Origin: Thermoplasmata archaeon
GTDB taxonomy: Archaea; Thermoplasmatota; Thermoplasmata; UBA10834
DNA: 18,564 nucleotides
Assembly (NCBI GenBank): GCA_022865445.1
Contig: JALHSX010000242.1
Location: 1 to 18,564 of the forward strand
Direction of reading: 5' to 3'
This document shows, piece after piece, positions 4,610-12,796 of this stretch. The notes under the pieces were generated by a model. That model saw only the letters and a list, made by a program, of their open reading frames with translations. It was not told where the DNA came from and did no database searches. Every line of letters begins with the position of its first letter. The first letter of the stretch is position 1. A program made the translations under genes and the position numbers.

Positions 4610-7501
4610 GTGTCGTTGAGATTTATCGGGAAGGGACAGAGGAAAATGGCCCCCAGAGCATCTTCTAGAAAGCAATCATCATCGAGATCCTCGCCGACTC
4701 AGAGGACCTACGCGGAGCAGATAGAATCAGCCGAGGTGAAGAGGTCGCGCAAGGCCGCAATACTGCAGCTAAGGATGGGCCGACTAGCACACACGATAGG
4801 GATCGCGTCCGGGCTCGCGCTTGCATTGACGGCCATGATCGCATATGGCCTCATCAACTGGGAATTCCTCCGGAGCGCTCCCGAGATATTCACCACTCTG
4901 AAATGGATAATCCCACTAGTTGCAGGCGTTGCGGTCGCTGCCATCGCTCTGGCGGTCAAGTGGGAACCGTATCTCACGGACAGGGAGGAACCACACTTCG
5001 TGATGAGCATCGTCGCATTCGTGGCTCCCATTTTCATCATAGCCCTCATCGTCCTAGATGAGTACAACTATGTCGAGCTCGGCAGGCCCGCTTGGCTTTA
5101 TCCAGCCTCTCTCATGGGGATATGTCTCACGGAGATATCGCTCGCAATGACCTGGGAGGGCCAGAGCTCCCGCCGGACGATCAGCATTGTTTCTGCGGTC
5201 TTCCCCTTGGTGTTGCTCGTGTTTCCCATGCTCTTCCACTTCACGCCTGAGGAATTGGCTAGCATCCTGCCGATGGCATATCTCGGCAGCGCAGTCGCGA
5301 TCCAGCTCAGCGGCGCGATGTTGCACATAATAGCAAGCTCAACGTCAGTTCAGCAGCGCGAGGTCCTCAAAGCTAGCGACAGCAAGCTGCGGGAGCAGTT
5401 CCAGGAGCTCGAGAAGAGACGGCACGCCGTCATGTACAGAGAGGACGCGCTCAGATCCAGGGAGTCTGACGTAGAGACCTATGAGAAGCGGCTCGCCGAT
5501 GAGATGGCTTCTGTTGAGGAGAGGAAGACTCAGGTCGCGGCGGCTGAGGCTGAGATGGAGCAGCGTTTTCTCCAGGCGCGCGATGAGAGACAGAAGTTTG
5601 TGGCACAGCAGGCCGGGATAGAGGATGCCAAAGAGACCATACAACTGAGGCAATCCGATTTCGAGGGCCAGAGGAGGGAGCTAGAGAAGCGTACCAAGTC
5701 GCTCCTCACCAAGGAAGGCGCCGTCTCTGCAAGAGAGAGGGAAGCCAACAGGATACTGATTGATGCTCAAGCGAAGGAACGGGATATCAAGAACAGATTG
5801 TCTGAGGTCGAGGCCGAAGAGGCTACTCTCGGCACAATGCGCAAGGAGATCGACGAGCTCCAAGAGGCGCTCGCGGACCGCGAGAAACAGATCGGCGTCC
5901 GCGAGAGCGCTCTGGACATGAAGGGTCTGGAGATTGCTGCTGCCAGGGAAGAGCTGGGTACGGTTGCGAAAGAGAAGACCTCAGTGAAGACTCTAGAGCA
6001 GCAGCTGCTGATGAGACAGGAATCCCTTGCAGAGAAGGAGATAGCCGTCAAGACATCGGAGGACGAGCTGCGTCAGAAGTCAGAACGAGCTGAGAGGCTG
6101 GTCGCAAGGGCAGACAAGCAGATGAACGAACTCATCGAGAAGGAGAACGCGGTTCTAGCTCGCGAGAAGACCTTGGCTGACAAGGAATCCCAGCTCAGGG
6201 CAGAGGTTGAAGGATTGAACGTCAAGCTTGAGGAGATGCAGAGTGCCCGGGAAACAGTCACAGACAGGGAGAAGCAGTATCACAGCCTGACGGAGACCAC
6301 CAGGACCAAGCTCTCGGCGGTGACGACCCAGGAAGAGGAGATTGCCAGGAAGATGGCCGCACTCGAGCGAAGGGAGAACAAGATCAAGGAGCTCGAGACG
6401 AGGCTGAGGACCGAGCACGAGACGATGAACTCCAAGCTGAGGGAGCTCCTCGAGAAAGAGAAGGACCTCGTCGCCAAGGAAGATGAGATAGGTCTGCGCC
6501 ACGCAGAGCTCAAGGCGATGGAGAGAGATGTTCTGGAGAGTGTTGACGAGGTCGAGCAAGTCAGAACCTCCTTCGAAGTCCCGGAGGAGGACGAGCAAGC
6601 TAAGACCATGGAGCATCGTGAGAAGCATCTGATAGAGAGGGAGCAGGAGATGAAGTCTCGCCTCTACCAGCGCGAGAAGGAGCTGGAGAAGCGCGAGCAG
6701 TCTCTGCGTGCGCATCTGAAGAAGGATATCGAGGGCATGGAAGAGGCCGTCGAGGAGGAATATGCGGAGGCAAAGGTCAAGACGGGCATTGAACGCTTGG
6801 ACGACCTGCTCATGGGCGGCATGCCATTCGGGTCCAACATCACTTGCGTCGGGCCTCCATTCATCGGCAAGGAGGTCGCGATGCTGCTGTTCCTGGCCGA
6901 GGGCCTCAAGAAGGGGGTTCCTGCGGTGATTGTGACCACGTCGAAGCCTCCGGATGAGATATCAAAGGATATGGCTCCGATACTGCCGACATTCAAGGAG
7001 TTCGAGCAGCTGGGGCTTGTTCACTGGGTCGATGCGACCGGATTTCGGGGAACAGGCAGCGGAGGGCAAGCGGAGCCCAGCATCATCGCAGCCATGGGTT
7101 CGGGGGATCTGGACGGGATCAGCAAGGCGATTGACGGATGCGTCAAGAAGATACAGAAGCAGAAGCAGCCGTACTTCAGACTCGCGTACCTGTCCCTTTC
7201 GATGAGTGTTACGCAGTCCGATGAGAAGAGTTCGTTCCAGTTCGTCCAGAACTTGGTTGGCAAACTGAGACAGGCCAATGCGATCTCTGTCTATGCGCTG
7301 GAGCGCGGGATGCACACGGAGCAGCAGCTCGAGTCGATCCAGCATCATATGACGGGTGCTCTCCTATTCAAGACTGACAAGCAGAAGACGCTCATCAGTG
7401 TCCAAGGCATCGGCGATGTGCAGATCAGGGACTGGATCGAGTACAAACACACGAACAAGGCGATCATGATCGGAGCATTTTCACTCGAGAGGATAAGGTA
7501 G
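4610..7501 (+). CDS. Six-helix membrane protein with long coiled coil and C-terminal degenerate KaiC/RecA-like domain
   Basis: This 963-residue protein has an unusual three-part plan. A basic N-terminus is followed by about six membrane helices (roughly residues 62-245). A heptad-like, Glu/Lys/Arg-rich coiled coil runs from about 250 to 715 with many E-K-R-E and A-R-E repeats. A KaiC/RAD55-like domain starts at T-G-I-E-R-L-D-D-L-L-M-G-G (about 724). Its Walker A position reads G748-P-P-F-I-G-K-E755, so Thr/Ser after Lys is Glu, and the Walker B strand R-L-A-Y-L-S-L-S (857-864) lacks the Asp. ATP hydrolysis is therefore doubtful. It would sit on the cytoplasmic face on a long stalk, perhaps as a scaffold or sensor; function unknown. 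The GTG at 4610 fits the TATA spacing; an ATG at 4646 preceded by AGAGG is a real alternative. Followed by an MBL-fold gene 60 bp on. Confidence 0.85.
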   Translation: MSLRFIGKGQRKMAPRASSRKQSSSRSSPTQRTYAEQIESAEVKRSRKAAILQLRMGRLAHTIGIASGLALALTAMIAYGLINWEFLRSAPEIFTTLKWIIPLVAGVAVAAIALAVKWEPYLTDREEPHFVMSIVAFVAPIFIIALIVLDEYNYVELGRPAWLYPASLMGICLTEISLAMTWEGQSSRRTISIVSAVFPLVLLVFPMLFHFTPEELASILPMAYLGSAVAIQLSGAMLHIIASSTSVQQREVLKASDSKLREQFQELEKRRHAVMYREDALRSRESDVETYEKRLADEMASVEERKTQVAAAEAEMEQRFLQARDERQKFVAQQAGIEDAKETIQLRQSDFEGQRRELEKRTKSLLTKEGAVSAREREANRILIDAQAKERDIKNRLSEVEAEEATLGTMRKEIDELQEALADREKQIGVRESALDMKGLEIAAAREELGTVAKEKTSVKTLEQQLLMRQESLAEKEIAVKTSEDELRQKSERAERLVARADKQMNELIEKENAVLAREKTLADKESQLRAEVEGLNVKLEEMQSARETVTDREKQYHSLTETTRTKLSAVTTQEEEIARKMAALERRENKIKELETRLRTEHETMNSKLRELLEKEKDLVAKEDEIGLRHAELKAMERDVLESVDEVEQVRTSFEVPEEDEQAKTMEHREKHLIEREQEMKSRLYQREKELEKREQSLRAHLKKDIEGMEEAVEEEYAEAKVKTGIERLDDLLMGGMPFGSNITCVGPPFIGKEVAMLLFLAEGLKKGVPAVIVTTSKPPDEISKDMAPILPTFKEFEQLGLVHWVDATGFRGTGSGGQAEPSIIAAMGSGDLDGISKAIDGCVKKIQKQKQPYFRLAYLSLSMSVTQSDEKSSFQFVQNLVGKLRQANAISVYALERGMHTEQQLESIQHHMTGALLFKTDKQKTLISVQGIGDVQIRDWIEYKHTNKAIMIGAFSLERIR

Positions 7502-7507
7502 TTTATA
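7502..7507 (+). promoter_or_regulatory. TATA-like element upstream of the MBL-fold gene
   Basis: TTTATA follows directly on the stop codon of the preceding gene. It predicts transcription from about 7530, with a leader near 30 nt carrying GAAGGT seven to ten bases before the ATG at 7562. The MBL gene may thus have its own promoter besides read-through. Confidence 0.4.
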
Positions 7508-7561
7508 CCTCCGCACCTTGCAGTCTCTTGGTCCTCTCACTGCTCTGAAGGTAGAAACAAG

Positions 7562-8524
7562 ATGATCCAGCTGGGCAATGGCATACTCATCGAAATGGAC
7601 GGCTGCTCGTTCAGGTTCGACCCGAAACGTGTTCTTCCTGACGAGATAAGCATGATATCTCACGCCCATTCGGACCACCTTCCGAGCTCCTTCAAGCAGA
7701 TGTCCGCGATATGTTCTCCCGTCACCAGGGACATGATCAAGGCGCGCAGGAACAAGGAAATCGCAATCTGTTCCGATGACCGCGTGACCGAGCTTGAGGC
7801 CGGACACATCGCCGGCTCGAGAATGTTTCTTGTAGATGGAGAGACGAGCGTCCTGTACACGGGCGATTTTTGCACGAGAGAGAAGGAACAGACGAAGGCC
7901 GCGAAACCTCGCAAATGTGACATCCTGATCACAGAGGCGACATACGGGAAACCCCAATATGTCTTCCCGGACCACGATGAGATCATGTCCATCGCGCGAG
8001 ATTGGCTGCGGGACATCGTCGGGAAGGATGGATGCGCAGTTCTCTATGCATACCCTCTTGGGAAATCACAGGAGCTCTCAGCGTATCTGAAAGATCTTCC
8101 TCTAGTCCTTCATCCTGCGATTGCTGAGAACAACCGAATACTGCAAAAGCATGGCTACGACCTGGTTCAGAAAGAGTATGACGGCCATGGCACGAAACCA
8201 CCATTCGTCTACATAACGTCCGGAATGGGCAAGGACGCTGCTCGCGTACAGTCATTGAAGAAGCACGGCGCCAAGACAGCTGCTTTCTCTGGATGGGCCC
8301 TGGATAGGGGCTTCATGTATCAGTCCGGGGTGGATGAGGCCTTCCCGATCTCGGACCATTGCGGATTCGACGAGCTCATTGAATTCGTCAGAAGATGCAG
8401 TCCCCAGAAAGTGTTCACGAACCACGGCTTCTCAAAGGAATTCGCGATGCACGTCCGCCGCTCGCTGGGAATACAGGCTCAGCCGCTCGTGGCGAGGCAG
8501 AGAACTCTGGATCACTTCTGTTGA
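7562..8524 (+). CDS. MBL-fold, beta-CASP-like RNA/DNA processing nuclease (COG1236-like)
   Basis: The 320-residue protein carries the metallo-beta-lactamase metal ligands in order: H34-A-H-S-D-H39, G81-H82 in G-H-I-A-G-S, and T100-G-D-F103. It also shows the beta-CASP hallmarks: E in I-T-E-A-T-Y-G (about 120), Y-P-L-G-K-S-Q-E-L like the family's ALGRAQE helix, I-T-S-G-M-G, S264-D-H266 (motif B) and T286-N-H-G289 (motif C). In archaea such proteins are single-strand RNA exonucleases or endonucleases, or DNA-processing enzymes related to CPSF73, Artemis and SNM1. At 320 residues it is shorter than typical archaeal CPSF-like proteins and has no KH domains, so substrate is open. All catalytic residues expected are present. 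It is plus-strand and ends 13 bp inside the 3' end of the convergent cbf5 gene. Confidence 0.87.
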   Translation: MIQLGNGILIEMDGCSFRFDPKRVLPDEISMISHAHSDHLPSSFKQMSAICSPVTRDMIKARRNKEIAICSDDRVTELEAGHIAGSRMFLVDGETSVLYTGDFCTREKEQTKAAKPRKCDILITEATYGKPQYVFPDHDEIMSIARDWLRDIVGKDGCAVLYAYPLGKSQELSAYLKDLPLVLHPAIAENNRILQKHGYDLVQKEYDGHGTKPPFVYITSGMGKDAARVQSLKKHGAKTAAFSGWALDRGFMYQSGVDEAFPISDHCGFDELIEFVRRCSPQKVFTNHGFSKEFAMHVRRSLGIQAQPLVARQRTLDHFC

Positions 8525-9486
8525 TTTTCCTGCGCGGAGCTGCCCCAGGAACGCGCGTATGTCCCTGTCGGCATGAACACTCGCGAGATATCGACGGCGA
8601 ATCCTTCCGAGCGTTTCATGACTTCTTCGGAATCCATCAGCGGTCTGCCAAGGGCGACGCCCTCTCCGCTCAGGGTCATGACGGCAACAGTCCCTCCTTT
8701 CCTGATGTGCTCGTCGAGGGACACGATTCCGGGGATCGCGAGGTTCGCGCCGTGACATATGGCATCGACTGCAGAGTCCTTGATCTCGATCTTGGGCATC
8801 TGAGCCAGCAGCACCTCCTTCGGCCGGAGCATCTTGCGAAGTGCAGCGCTGTTCCCAGCCTTGTGCTCCTCGAACGCATCCTTGAGGTCGTGCAAGGAGA
8901 CAGCGTCATCCTCCGTCAGTTCGCCGGCCCTCGTCCGCCTGAGGTCCTGAAGGTGCGCCCCCAACGCTATCGCGTCTCCGATGTCCACACAAAGGCTCCG
9001 GATGTAGGTGCCCGCTTCGCAGTCGGTCTTGAAAAGCACATCTCGTCCAGAGATCTCCGTGAGCGAGAGTGAGACTATTCTCCTCGTTCTCAACTCCCTC
9101 TTGACCGCAGAGCGCATCGGCGGAGTCTGGTAGATCTCGTCTGTGAACTCCTTGAAGACCTCCTCCAGTCGCCTGCGGTCGACGTTGCCGTGCATTCTCA
9201 TGACGCCGACATATGCCTTTGTCCCGTAGTGAAGCGCATCCATGGCGCGGACCGCGTTACCCAATCCAACAGGCAGGACTCCGGTGACCCTAGGGTCGAG
9301 AGTGCCTCCGTGAGCCGACTTCCTCGCGCCGACCATGTCGCCTACCCAGCTCGTGACCTGATGCGAAGTTGGGCCAGAAGGTTTGTCGATGACTATGACG
9401 CCGTCCTCCAGGAGCTCTCCGACCGTGCGTTCTTCGGGCCTCTTGCCCTTTCCTGAGCTAATCGGCCTCTTGGATTTGACTAGCAT
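8512..9486 (-). CDS. cbf5: Cbf5/TruB-type pseudouridine synthase (H/ACA RNP catalytic subunit)
   Basis: The 324-residue protein is an archaeal TruB-family enzyme that converts uridine to pseudouridine, guided by H/ACA RNAs with Nop10, Gar1 and L7Ae, and can also act on tRNA position 55. Catalytic Asp is D64 in G-G-T-L-D-P-R-V-T-G, preceded by I-D-K-P-S-G-P-T-S-H. K-T-D-C-E-A-G-T-Y-I-R-S-L (about 155-170) is the conserved active-site segment. A PUA domain covers about 235-315, with C-H-G-A-N-L-A-I-P-G-I and G-E-G-V-A-L-G-R-P. The ATG at 9486 is 29 nt inside cmk and is preceded by GAGGCGGAG. It is the last gene of the ribosomal run, and its 3' end overlaps the MBL gene on the other strand by 13 bp. 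No terminator is visible. Confidence 0.93.
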   Translation of the reverse strand: MLVKSKRPISSGKGKRPEERTVGELLEDGVIVIDKPSGPTSHQVTSWVGDMVGARKSAHGGTLDPRVTGVLPVGLGNAVRAMDALHYGTKAYVGVMRMHGNVDRRRLEEVFKEFTDEIYQTPPMRSAVKRELRTRRIVSLSLTEISGRDVLFKTDCEAGTYIRSLCVDIGDAIALGAHLQDLRRTRAGELTEDDAVSLHDLKDAFEEHKAGNSAALRKMLRPKEVLLAQMPKIEIKDSAVDAICHGANLAIPGIVSLDEHIRKGGTVAVMTLSGEGVALGRPLMDSEEVMKRSEGFAVDISRVFMPTGTYARSWGSSAQENQQK

Positions 9487-10024
9487 GCTCCGCCTCAGCC
9501 TTCCTTGCCTTGTCCACGATCATCCCCGCGATCTTGTCAGCGGAAGTGTTCGAGGAGTCCACCCACAGGTCATAGACTGCTCTGTCGGATGGGTCGATGC
9601 CGTAATATGCGAGGTACCTCTTCTTTTCTGACCTCTCTCTCGAACGCATCTCCTTGAGGACGGATTCAGCGTCCTTGCCCTCTCTGCGAGCTGTCCTGTC
9701 CGCCCTAACCTGTTCCGACGCGTCGATGAATGTGGCGAACACGGGGACCTTCTTCGACTTGAGTATCGGTCCTGCCAGCCTCCCCTCGATGACGATGTTC
9801 TCGTTGGCCTTGGCGAGCGCGACCATGCGCTCGTCCAGCTCCTTGTCGATGGTCTCGTCCTCCTCTGCCAGCCTTCCGAAGGTCTCGAGATCCACTCTGC
9901 GCTCCATCGCCATCTGTCTGAAGATCTGGCCCACTAGAATGAAATCGTAGTCAAGTCTATTCGCGACGAGCATGCAAATGGTGGTCTTCCCGCTTCCAGG
10001 TGGTCCGGAAATTGCTATCCTCAT
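9458..10024 (-). CDS. cmk: Cytidylate kinase, archaeal type
   Basis: The 188-residue protein phosphorylates CMP/dCMP with ATP for nucleotide supply. The P-loop is G7-P-P-G-S-G-K-T-T15. It is followed by V-G-Q-I-F-R-Q-M-A (CMP-binding helix), D-E-T-I-D-K-E-L-D, an I-V-I-E-G-R-L-A-G strand with the expected Arg, and a Lys/Arg-rich lid region around R-T-A-R-R-E-G-K. Length agrees with archaeal Cmk (about 180-190). The frame stays open 85 codons upstream, but that part is the other-frame shadow of the DUF106 gene; the real ATG shares its A with the upstream TGA stop (TGATG), so translation is coupled. It lies between the insertase gene and cbf5, the normal archaeal order. Confidence 0.93.
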   Translation of the reverse strand: MRIAISGPPGSGKTTICMLVANRLDYDFILVGQIFRQMAMERRVDLETFGRLAEEDETIDKELDERMVALAKANENIVIEGRLAGPILKSKKVPVFATFIDASEQVRADRTARREGKDAESVLKEMRSRERSEKKRYLAYYGIDPSDRAVYDLWVDSSNTSADKIAGMIVDKARKAEAEHASQIQEAD

Positions 10025-10737
10025 CAGCCTGCTCCCTCTTCCTCGGACTCCTTCCCACCATGCCCATCGGACATTCCAGATTCCAGCTCGCGCAGTTTCT
10101 TGCTGAAGCTGAAGTGTTTCAGGAGTCTCGTGAGAACCTGTCCGAACGGCAGGGTCAAGAGCGAGTAGAGAAGGATCCAGTTGGGCAAGACATTCGAGTG
10201 CTTCATGTCCGCGCTGAAAGACCAGGGGACCGAGAAGGTGGTGGACTGCACGTCGATGTAGACGAAGTTCGCGAGCCATGCGAATATCGGTATGATCACC
10301 AGCATCGTCACCGGCATTAGCTTGAGCTGCGTCTGGGACGCCTTGAGCGACTGCGACATTATCTGCGGTTGCAGCTCTGTCAGTTTCTTCAACTTGTAGG
10401 TGTTGTTGCTGGTCCTCGCCTCTCGCAGCTCCTTCTGGAAGGCCGATGTTATCCTGGCGTTCCTGGCTTGCTCGATCCAGTCAGAGAACAGGTGCCTCAC
10501 GGTGATGCTGAAGAAGCTCATGAGGAGACCCGTGAGCAGGAGCGTGATGATCGGTTCGCGCCCGGCAAAACCTACGATCGGAAACAGCCCCAATCCGACC
10601 AGCTTCCCGAGACCCTGCCGCAGGTTCTGGTCGAACATCACGATCATGGCCGTGACGAACGCCATCATGACGACCATCTGGTTGCCGATGCCGGCTGTCG
10701 GAGGCCTCGGTCTTCCTGGGGCGCCAGAGCTAGCCAT
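10024..10737 (-). CDS. DUF106 membrane insertase (EMC3/Get1/YidC-superfamily-like, archaeal)
   Basis: The 237-residue protein is the archaeal DUF106 family, distantly related to YidC/Oxa1, EMC3 and TMCO1, which insert short or tail-anchored membrane proteins. Membrane segments lie near 21-36, 62-80, 142-160 and 186-205. A charged cytosolic coiled-coil hairpin (about 87-138, with the conserved K-L-K-K-L-T-E-L-Q-P-Q-I-M-S-Q-S-L-K stretch) follows the second, as in this family. The C-terminal tail is charged, ending in an acidic run. The gene starts four bases after secY stops, so translocon pore and insertase are co-produced. The family's role in insertion is supported by structural homology; the exact clients are unknown. 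Confidence 0.88.
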   Translation of the reverse strand: MASSGAPGRPRPPTAGIGNQMVVMMAFVTAMIVMFDQNLRQGLGKLVGLGLFPIVGFAGREPIITLLLTGLLMSFFSITVRHLFSDWIEQARNARITSAFQKELREARTSNNTYKLKKLTELQPQIMSQSLKASQTQLKLMPVTMLVIIPIFAWLANFVYIDVQSTTFSVPWSFSADMKHSNVLPNWILLYSLLTLPFGQVLTRLLKHFSFSKKLRELESGMSDGHGGKESEEEGAG

Positions 10738-10741
10738 GTCT

Positions 10742-12319
10742 TCACTCGCCTCCGAAGAAGCCTCTCAGCACAGGGTGCATCTCCATCATCTGCTCGCGGC
10801 CTATTGCGTCGTAGAGTTGGATCATGATGCCCACGGCTAGCAGCACGCCTGTCCCAGAACAATTGCCCACAGTCCCTATCAGGTCCGCACCAGCAGCCAG
10901 TCCCCCGACGGTGGCGCCTGAGATGACAGTGACCACAGGAATGTACCTTTCGAGCACTCTCTTCAGGACTCTGGGATCTCTCCTGAATCCAGGTATCTGC
11001 ATGCCGCTCGATTCGATCTGCTTCGCGACAGCCTCAGGGCCCATGTTCGTGGTCTCTATCCAGAATTTCGCGAACAACACGGAGCCGAATATCATGATGC
11101 CCACATAGGCGAGCACGTGGATGCCTATCTGCAACCTGTCCTTGTCCAATCCTGTCGCTCCGAGATACCTACTACTCAGCATGGGCAGGAGCCAATCGCT
11201 CACGCCATTTACGGATGAAAGATAGTAGGCCAAGCCTCCTCCTGCACGTGTCTCGCCCTCAGCATAGTACCCGAGCATCCAATTGTGGCCCAGGATCGGC
11301 ACGTTTTGGAAGGACGGATGGCTCCAGAACAGCATCGAGAACATGCTCACGTTCGCGAGCAGGGCGGCCATAAGGATGACCGGGATGTTGGACGCGTAGA
11401 TCAGCTTGATGGGGTACCTTCCTCTCGCGCCTCGAGCGGTCCCGTGCGCGAGGGGGAGTTCGATCCTGCTGGATTCCGTGTATGCAACGAACAGGAAAAT
11501 GACCACGGTCCCTATGAGCGCAACCATCGGGTTCGGCTGCGCTAGGAATATCCTTTCGTATCCGCCGCCGGAAAGTTGTGGTGCTGACATATGGTGGAAC
11601 AGGTAGATCGTCTTCGGGATGGTCCCAGCTGGCGGGTTATTCTGCACGTCTATCGGCAACGTGTTGTCTGCGGGATGCCAGTTGATCGAACCCGTGAATA
11701 TCTGCTGCGCTACACCCGCCGCTATGAACAGTGATATGCCGCTCCCGATCCCCCACTTGGAGACGACCTCATCCATGAGGAATACGAGGTACGATCCCAC
11801 GACCAGCTGAATGACTATGAGGGACCTCGCGAGCCCTTGGCCGTGTCCGGTCAAGAACCCTTCCATGTTGCCTATGAACTTGGTGGAAGGCTCCATGAAG
11901 CCGTAGACCTGGGGCGCGGCCTCGACGACTATCATGATGATGACCATGAGCTTCTGGGTGCCCTGATAGACCGCCTTGTCCTCCTCTTTCTTCAGGTTGA
12001 GCTTGATGATCTTCGCGCCTGTGAACAGCTGCATTATGATGGAGCCGGTGACGATGGGGCCGATCCCGAGGTGCATCAGCGAGAACTGCGCCCCGGCAAG
12101 TATCGCCCTGTACTGGGCGAACAGGTCGACTCCTCCCTCCGTGTCCAACCCATAGATCATGATGTTGGTCATCGCGAAGTATATCACGAGTACGAGGATG
12201 AGCCACATCATCTTCGTTCGGAAGTGCACGTGCCCTTCAGGCTTCGTCACTGCGGGGAGTCTGTCCGTCAGTGGCTTGAGCTTGTAGAGCAAGCTCTTCT
12301 CTTCGTCCCCCTCAGCCAT
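10742..12319 (-). CDS. secY: SecY, protein translocase subunit (Sec61 alpha homologue)
   Basis: The 525-residue protein forms the translocation pore with SecE and Sec61beta. It shows ten helices; TM1 is about 37-58, the plug/TM2 region is A-Q-F-S-L-M-H-L-G-I-G-P-I-V (about 77-90), and G-I-G-S-G-I-S-L-F-I at 190-199 is the SecY signature. It is long for an archaeal SecY: the external loop after TM5 (about 209-263) has a polar insert with Asn/Pro-rich sequence, and a second extended loop precedes G-G-G-L-A-Y-Y-L-S, which is common in archaea. The ATG at 12319 is preferred over an in-frame GTG at 12325 because AAGGG lies five bases before it. It follows uL15 after 51 bp and is followed by the DUF106 insertase gene; adenylate kinase, often next to secY in archaea, is absent here. 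Confidence 0.96.
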   Translation of the reverse strand: MAEGDEEKSLLYKLKPLTDRLPAVTKPEGHVHFRTKMMWLILVLVIYFAMTNIMIYGLDTEGGVDLFAQYRAILAGAQFSLMHLGIGPIVTGSIIMQLFTGAKIIKLNLKKEEDKAVYQGTQKLMVIIMIVVEAAPQVYGFMEPSTKFIGNMEGFLTGHGQGLARSLIVIQLVVGSYLVFLMDEVVSKWGIGSGISLFIAAGVAQQIFTGSINWHPADNTLPIDVQNNPPAGTIPKTIYLFHHMSAPQLSGGGYERIFLAQPNPMVALIGTVVIFLFVAYTESSRIELPLAHGTARGARGRYPIKLIYASNIPVILMAALLANVSMFSMLFWSHPSFQNVPILGHNWMLGYYAEGETRAGGGLAYYLSSVNGVSDWLLPMLSSRYLGATGLDKDRLQIGIHVLAYVGIMIFGSVLFAKFWIETTNMGPEAVAKQIESSGMQIPGFRRDPRVLKRVLERYIPVVTVISGATVGGLAAGADLIGTVGNCSGTGVLLAVGIMIQLYDAIGREQMMEMHPVLRGFFGGE

Positions 12320-12370
12320 CAGCACCCTTCCTTGATCCAGGCGTTTCCGGTCCTATCTCCAGTTCGATCT

Positions 12371-12796
12371 TCATTCTTTGACTAGCGTTCCGCCCGCGCT
12401 CTTGAGCTTCTCCAGCGCGGTTGCGGAAGCCTCCGCCACCTTCACCGATATGGCGGTACTGATCCTGCCTGACCCGAGCAGCTTGTCCACGCCCATCTTG
12501 GTCAAGTCGACGCTCCACTTGCCATCCTTCTGAGCCGCGAACCCATCCTTCGCCATCGACGGGAGCGCCTGTTCGACTTCCGAGAGGTTCATCGTGACCT
12601 TGTGGCACACGACGGACTGCGGTCTCTTGAACCCGTGGTGGCCGAAATAATCAGGACAGTATTTAACGACACTTATCCACTTGTGCTTGTGGAGTCCCGC
12701 GTTCCCTCGGCCGCCTCTCAGGCCAGCTCCTCTGCCGGCCTTCTTGCCGCGTCCGTGGGTCCTGCTGCCTCTGAACTTGCTCGTCCTGCTCACCAT
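12371..12796 (-). CDS. rpl15: 50S ribosomal protein uL15
   Basis: The 141-residue large-subunit protein has the Gly/Arg/Lys-rich N-terminus of uL15 (R-G-S-R-T-H-G-R-G-K-K-A-G-R-G-A-G, then G-G-R-G-N-A-G), which threads into 23S rRNA, and a compact C-terminal domain ending G-S-G-R-I-S-T-A-I-S-V-K-V and A-G-G-T-L-V. The K-W-I-S-V-V-K-Y-C-P-D-Y-F-G-H-H-G-F segment is the archaeal/eukaryotic L27A-type form. Start ATG is directly after the uL30 TAG, with GGAGGGGAAG before it. Confidence 0.95.
   Translation of the reverse strand: MVSRTSKFRGSRTHGRGKKAGRGAGLRGGRGNAGLHKHKWISVVKYCPDYFGHHGFKRPQSVVCHKVTMNLSEVEQALPSMAKDGFAAQKDGKWSVDLTKMGVDKLLGSGRISTAISVKVAEASATALEKLKSAGGTLVKE

Noticed and set aside
6155..6715. 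186-codon minus-strand frame opposite the coiled coil
   Set aside because: Leu-rich translation is the mirror of Glu/Lys/Arg codons in a repetitive coiled coil; no promoter or binding site.
5340..6760. DNA-level repeat array in the coiled-coil gene (recurring gagaag/ctcgag-like words)
   Set aside because: The repetition reflects Glu/Lys/Arg heptads in protein; units are not equal in length or sequence.
10025..10279. 85-codon N-terminal extension of cmk
   Set aside because: It is the out-of-frame shadow of the DUF106 gene; the family starts at the P-loop strand, exactly at the TGATG junction.
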